Shown: positions 5,833 through 8,106 of the stretch, in pieces | Layout of the letters: each line of letters begins with the position of its first letter | Position numbering within the stretch: position 1 is the stretch's first letter | Assembly (NCBI GenBank): GCA_015485235.1 | Contig: WFTX01000128.1 | Coordinates: 1 to 8,106 of the forward strand | From: Nitrospirota bacterium | Lineage (GTDB): Bacteria > Nitrospirota > Thermodesulfovibrionia > Thermodesulfovibrionales > JdFR-85 | Direction: 5' to 3' | DNA length: 8,106 nucleotides | Notes under the pieces: model-generated | What the model was told of the DNA's origin: nothing | Seen by the model: only the letters and a program-made list of their open reading frames with translations | The model's database searches: none | Position numbers and translations under genes: made by a program

Positions 5833-5900
5833 TCGTATCGATCCCCCTGGTCTTGCTCGATACGAGTCCGTTTCGGACTTGCCCGTATCGTGGCCACGGG
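5833..5900 (-). promoter_or_regulatory. Compound hairpin with alternative pairings in the ribBA leader
   Basis: CGATACG (5858-5864) pairs with CGTATCG (5884-5890). Enclosed within it, AGTCCG (5865-5870) pairs with CGGACT (5874-5879) across a TTT loop. The same CGATACGA (5858-5865) can instead pair with TCGTATCG at 5833-5840. Further, CCCGT (5882-5886) can pair with ACGGG (5896-5900), and CGTGGCCACG (5889-5898) is a perfect palindrome. In the ribBA mRNA this makes mutually exclusive stems 70-130 nt before the start codon. No run of U follows any of them, so a classic intrinsic terminator is not evident; RNA processing, protein binding or a protected leader are alternatives. Confidence 0.45.
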
Positions 5901-5967
5901 GTTCTTCATTAAGTTGATAGAGGCAGAGGATGTACACTCACGGAGCTTCCCCTGCCTGTTCAGTTAT

Positions 5968-5997
5968 CCCGGGGTGTGCTCTGAAATTTTTCATTAT
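5968..5997 (+). repeat. Left arm of 30-bp inverted repeat
   Basis: This arm begins CCCGGGGTGTGCTCTG and ends TTTTTCATTAT. It is the reverse complement of 6151-6180 at 29 of 30 positions; the single difference is a G for A at 5976. Pairing stops abruptly on both sides, and no direct target duplication is visible outside the arms. Confidence 0.85.
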
Positions 5998-6150
5998 CAA
6001 CACCTGATGGTTCATGTAAGCGCATTCCTGTGTCGGCTCGGCGGAAACCGAACGGCCTTATCTACTCAAAACATCCTTCATACAACTGATCAAGCCTGTT
6101 AAGGCGCCGTCCATAACAGACTTCATCTACTCAGACATGACCGGAGCTTC

Positions 6151-6180
6151 ATAATGAAAAATTTCAGAGCATACCCCGGG
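6151..6180 (-). repeat. Right arm of 30-bp inverted repeat
   Basis: This arm begins ATAATGAAAAATTTCAGAGC and ends CCCCGGG, and mirrors 5968-5997 with one mismatch. It ends 10 bases from the ribE stop codon, so on the ribE transcript it is the first structure after the gene. The two arms could fold into a 30-bp stem in RNA. Confidence 0.85.
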
Positions 6181-6190
6181 AATCATGCCG

Positions 6191-6838
6191 TTACATGAAC
6201 CCTCCATCCTTCAGCTTCTTCACAAGCCCCTCTTCACCGGAGCCACCCATCATCTTCTCCACATACTTGCCTATTATATCAGTTTCCACATTTACCGTAT
6301 CTCCAGGACCCTTCATCCCTATGGTGGTCACTTCCTCTGTATGAGGAATTATTACCACGCTGAAGAAGTCCTCACCGGTCTCAACCACCGTCAGGCTGAT
6401 CCCGTCAATGGCAACAGACCCCTTCACAACGATATACCTCATCAGTTCCAGGGGGACCTTAACGATCACTTCAGTGGAATCCCCGGCCCTCCGCTTCCGG
6501 TATATCTGTCCAACACCGTCAATATGGCCTGAGACGAGATGGCCTCCGATCCTGTCAGAAAGCCTGAGAGCAGGCTCCAGATTCACATGCGATCCCCTTC
6601 TGAGTTCACCAAGGTTGGTTCTCTTCAGGGTCTCGTCGGAGATATCGAAACTCATCTCAACCTTGCCGTCAGCCTTCCGGCTGAAGGATGTGACGGTAAG
6701 GCAGACACCGTTGACGGCGATGCTATCACCAACAGAGGGCTCAATATCCATGGATGTAGAGACGGCAAGTTCGGTTATGCCTCCCTTCCGTCTTATATCC
6801 ACCACATTCCCGAGGTCCTGTACTATTCCGGTAAACAT
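6191..6838 (-). CDS. ribE: Riboflavin synthase alpha chain
   Basis: The 215-residue enzyme performs the last step of riboflavin synthesis, dismutating two 6,7-dimethyl-8-ribityllumazine molecules. It shows the expected pair of lumazine-binding domains, each with its repeat signature: MFTGIVQDLG with SIAVNGVCLTV (1-49) in the first, and GGHLVSGHIDGVG with SVAIDGISLTV (98-151) in the second. The MFTGI start is diagnostic. The C-terminal tail (about 186-215) is the short helix used for trimerisation in this family. (The same protein is called RibC in E. coli nomenclature.) It starts 13 bases after the DUF4845-like gene with only a weak ribosome site (AGAG), so it is probably translated from the lepA-lepB transcript. 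ribD, often just upstream of ribE, is not in this window. Confidence 0.96.
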   Translation of the reverse strand: MFTGIVQDLGNVVDIRRKGGITELAVSTSMDIEPSVGDSIAVNGVCLTVTSFSRKADGKVEMSFDISDETLKRTNLGELRRGSHVNLEPALRLSDRIGGHLVSGHIDGVGQIYRKRRAGDSTEVIVKVPLELMRYIVVKGSVAIDGISLTVVETGEDFFSVVIIPHTEEVTTIGMKGPGDTVNVETDIIGKYVEKMMGGSGEEGLVKKLKDGGFM

Positions 6839-6851
6839 GTGATTACTCTAA

Positions 6852-7202
6852 TTATTCCGTCAGATCAATCCTGAAATGAAAGGTCTTCTGATAATATCCC
6901 ATCAGATCAACCGTCTCCGACCATGAAGTCCTGACATTAACCCTTTTGTTCAATATACTAACCCGGATATCACCACATTCCACGGGCACACCTATCCCCT
7001 CTGCAGAATCACAGAGGAGTTCCTGATACCTCTCAGGCCTTGAATAGCTCAACCGTGCTATCTCCCTTGCCTCGGACTTGAAAGAATGATAGTGGTAATA
7101 CGGAATGGAGAACTTGAAACCGGCATAGGCAAGCACTGTGACTACAATGAGGGTCACTACCGGCTTGAACCATCCATTCTGGTTAGAAAGATATCCTCTC
7201 AT
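6852..7202 (-). CDS. DUF4845-like single-pass membrane protein
   Basis: The 116-residue protein has a short cytoplasmic start, one membrane segment at about 13-35 (KPVVTLIVVTVLAYAGFKFSIPY) and an extracytoplasmic part with helix and strand character (SFKSEAREIARLS ... VECGDIRVSILNKRVNVRTSW ... YYQKTFHFRIDLTE). Its size, topology and position directly after lepB match DUF4845 proteins, which are often encoded next to lepB; their function is not established. The family assignment is from pattern and context, not from a profile search. The ATG overlaps the lepB stop as ATGA, and GGAGG (minus strand, 7211-7215) lies eight bases upstream. An in-frame upstream start at 7256 would run far into lepB and is not used. 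Confidence 0.7.
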   Translation of the reverse strand: MRGYLSNQNGWFKPVVTLIVVTVLAYAGFKFSIPYYHYHSFKSEAREIARLSYSRPERYQELLCDSAEGIGVPVECGDIRVSILNKRVNVRTSWSETVDLMGYYQKTFHFRIDLTE

Positions 7203-7807
7203 TTTATGAACCTCCCTATCCTTGAAAGCCTTGGCAGGTGACGTTTCCCGTCCCATGACCAGTATATGATAAGGGCCTTCCCCTTCACGGCCTTAAGGTC
7301 CACAAACCCCCAGTACCGGCTGTCATAACTCTGGTCCCGGTTATCGCCCATAACAAAAAGCTTCCCCTTCGGTACATAGACCGGTCCGAAGTTATCCCTG
7401 ACATCCATCCCGATCGGCCTGGTATCATTGTCAGTATGCTGTATATAGGGCTCATTGAGGGGCTTGCCGTTAACATAAACCTTTTTGTCCCTCTCCTCTA
7501 CCACATCACCTCCTACACCGATGACCCTCTTTATGAAGTCCCTGGAGGGGTCCTTGGGGTACTTGAAGACGATTATGTCACCTCTCCTGGGTTCCCTGAA
7601 GATGAGTATCTTCTTGTCAGTAAAGGGAATCCGCGTCCCGTAGATGAACTTCGACACAAGGATGTGGTCCCCGATCAGGAGGGTCGGTATCATTGAGCCC
7701 GAGGGTATCTTGAATGCCTGGACCACAAAGGTCCGGATAATCAAGGCAAGTATCAGGGCCAGGACTATGGCTTCAGCGTATTCCCTTACGATTCCCTTCT
7801 TCTTCAT
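7199..7807 (-). CDS. lepB: Signal peptidase I
   Basis: The 202-residue enzyme cleaves signal peptides from Sec and Tat substrates at the outer face of the inner membrane, using a Ser/Lys dyad. Seen here are the N-terminal membrane anchor (about 11-31), box B IPSGSMIPTL with the nucleophile Ser38, box C RRGDIIVFKYP, box D FIKRVIGVGGD with the general base Lys93, and box E GDNRDQSYDSRYWGFV (154-169). All catalytic parts are intact. The start at ATG 7807 is favoured because GGAGG (minus strand, 7815-7819) is seven bases away; the GTG at 7813 is only one base from it, though it overlaps the lepA stop as GTGA. It would be the processing enzyme for the secreted proteins of the sigma operon. Confidence 0.96.
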   Translation of the reverse strand: MKKKGIVREYAEAIVLALILALIIRTFVVQAFKIPSGSMIPTLLIGDHILVSKFIYGTRIPFTDKKILIFREPRRGDIIVFKYPKDPSRDFIKRVIGVGGDVVEERDKKVYVNGKPLNEPYIQHTDNDTRPIGMDVRDNFGPVYVPKGKLFVMGDNRDQSYDSRYWGFVDLKAVKGKALIIYWSWDGKRHLPRLSRIGRFIK

Positions 7808-7809
7808 GC

Positions 7810-8106
7810 TCACTCCTCCACTTTCAGCACAGTCAGAAATGCCTCCTGGGGCACTTCGATTCTCCCTATCTGTTTCATCTTCTTCTTTCCTTCCTTCTGT
7901 TTCTCAAGGAGTTTTCTCTTTCTTGAGACATCGCCGCCGTAACATTTCGCAAGGACATCCTTCCTGAGGGGCTTAACCGTCTCCCTCGCAATCGCCTTGC
8001 TCCCTATCGCTGCCTGAATAACCACTTCAAAGAGCTGCCGCGGAATGATCTTCCTGAGCCTCTGGGCGACCTCCCTGCCCCTGTAATAGGCACTGTCGCG
8101 GTGGAC
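7810..8106 (-). CDS. lepA: Elongation factor 4 (LepA), C-terminal 98 residues only
   Basis: The gene runs off the window edge; only the end is present. The visible part is strongly LepA-like: VHRDSAYYRGREVAQRLRKIIPRQLFEVVIQAAIGSKAIARETVKPLRKDVLAKCYGGDVSRKRKLLEKQKEGKKKMKQIGRIEVPQEAFLTVLKVEE. It covers the LepA-specific C-terminal domain that reaches toward the peptidyl-transferase centre, including the invariant AKCYGGD and the KRKLLEKQKEGKK stretch. EF4 is a ribosomal translocase-like GTPase thought to back-translocate stalled ribosomes; its GTPase domains lie outside the window. The lepA-lepB pairing is ancient and widespread, which supports both calls. The stop overlaps an upstream alternative start of lepB. 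Confidence 0.95.
   Translation of the reverse strand, partial: VHRDSAYYRGREVAQRLRKIIPRQLFEVVIQAAIGSKAIARETVKPLRKDVLAKCYGGDVSRKRKLLEKQKEGKKKMKQIGRIEVPQEAFLTVLKVEE

Larger units (their letters stand above)
5968..6180. mobile_element. 213-bp MITE-like or BIME-like segment bounded by inverted repeats (candidate)
   Basis: Two 30-bp near-identical inverted arms enclose 153 bases with no open reading frame of note. Inside, ACGGCCTTA (6052-6060) pairs with the segment 6100-6110 through nine base pairs and a two-base bulge. The layout suggests a non-autonomous miniature element or a palindromic intergenic repeat inserted into the riboflavin operon. The lack of a clear target-site duplication and of a known transposase end weakens the mobile reading; a structured RNA is the main alternative. 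Confidence 0.4.
5762..6190. other. Non-coding gap between ribE and ribBA
   Basis: About 426 bases with no convincing gene in any frame. It holds an inverted-repeat-bounded segment (5968-6180), the compound hairpin of the ribBA leader (5833-5900) and the ribBA ribosome site. I looked on both strands for the conserved FMN (RFN) riboswitch core and did not see it. A direct repeat of CGGAGCTTC occurs at 5941-5949 and 6142-6150, and ATCTACTCA at 6060-6068 and 6125-6133. Confidence 0.75.

Noticed and set aside
4919..5917. 332-codon open frame antisense to ribBA
   Set aside because: It mirrors a highly conserved ribBA gene with intact motifs on the other strand, has no ribosome site, and its translation resembles no family. 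It is a by-product of the codon composition of ribBA.
5765..6190. FMN riboswitch upstream of ribBA
   Set aside because: The conserved RFN core was not found on the minus strand, and the structures present do not resemble its fold.
5765..6190. Group II intron or transposase remnant between ribE and ribBA
   Set aside because: No domain V-like hairpin, no reverse-transcriptase or transposase motif in any frame; short open stretches are interrupted by stops.
6158..6190. Intrinsic terminator after ribE (GC-rich palindrome then T-rich run)
   Set aside because: The stem around CCCGGGG relies on wobbles and mismatches, and the T run is separated from it by several bases; too weak to call.

Overview
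The window holds two convergent blocks of bacterial genes whose stop codons lie only six bases apart near position 2740. On the plus strand (247-2736) is a compact six-gene envelope-stress type operon. On the minus strand, reading from 8106 down to 2743, is a housekeeping run: lepA (3' end only), lepB, a DUF4845-like gene, ribE, ribBA, ribH, nusB and a calcineurin-like phosphoesterase. The proteins, moderate GC content, strong GGAGG-type ribosome sites and the lipoprotein plus Spy-like periplasmic protein point to a Gram-negative bacterium. The ribE-ribBA-ribH-nusB order and the ECF/zinc-finger/Spy-like cluster would fit Nitrospirota or a deltaproteobacterial lineage, but that placement is an impression, not a demonstration.

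Plus-strand operon. An AT-rich leader (about 98-246) carries a good sigma70-type promoter candidate and an 18-bp perfect dyad. It is followed by an ECF sigma factor, then two consecutive zf-HC2 (ZAS-type) anti-sigma proteins. The first is a 47-residue soluble zinc finger with no other domain. The second is a 173-residue membrane-spanning protein with an acidic, tyrosine-rich periplasmic tail. Next come a 62-residue lipoprotein and a 178-residue secreted protein that share a 17-residue W-x2-G-H...G-H-W motif, and last a Spy/CpxP/CnrX-like helical periplasmic protein. Almost every junction has a GGAGG-type site, often inside the upstream gene, so the genes are probably co-transcribed and partly coupled. 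The likely logic is that an envelope or metal signal is sensed in the periplasm, relayed through the membrane anti-sigma to the sigma factor, with the secreted proteins as sensor or output. This is inferred from family knowledge.

Minus-strand operon. lepA (EF4), lepB (signal peptidase I) and the DUF4845-like membrane protein are overlapping or tightly packed. ribE follows 13 bp later. A 426-bp non-coding gap then splits ribE from ribBA. It contains a 213-bp segment bounded by 30-bp near-perfect inverted repeats and, closer to ribBA, a set of mutually exclusive stems. No FMN riboswitch is recognisable. ribBA, ribH and nusB follow closely. The phosphoesterase gene is separated from nusB by a degenerate octamer repeat that abuts its start codon and leaves no visible ribosome-binding site.

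The most unusual items are the tandem anti-sigma zinc fingers with an easily missed 47-aa gene, the twin W-G-H-W motif proteins in the sigma operon, the inverted-repeat element and switching stems inside the riboflavin operon, and the octamer repeat in front of the phosphoesterase.
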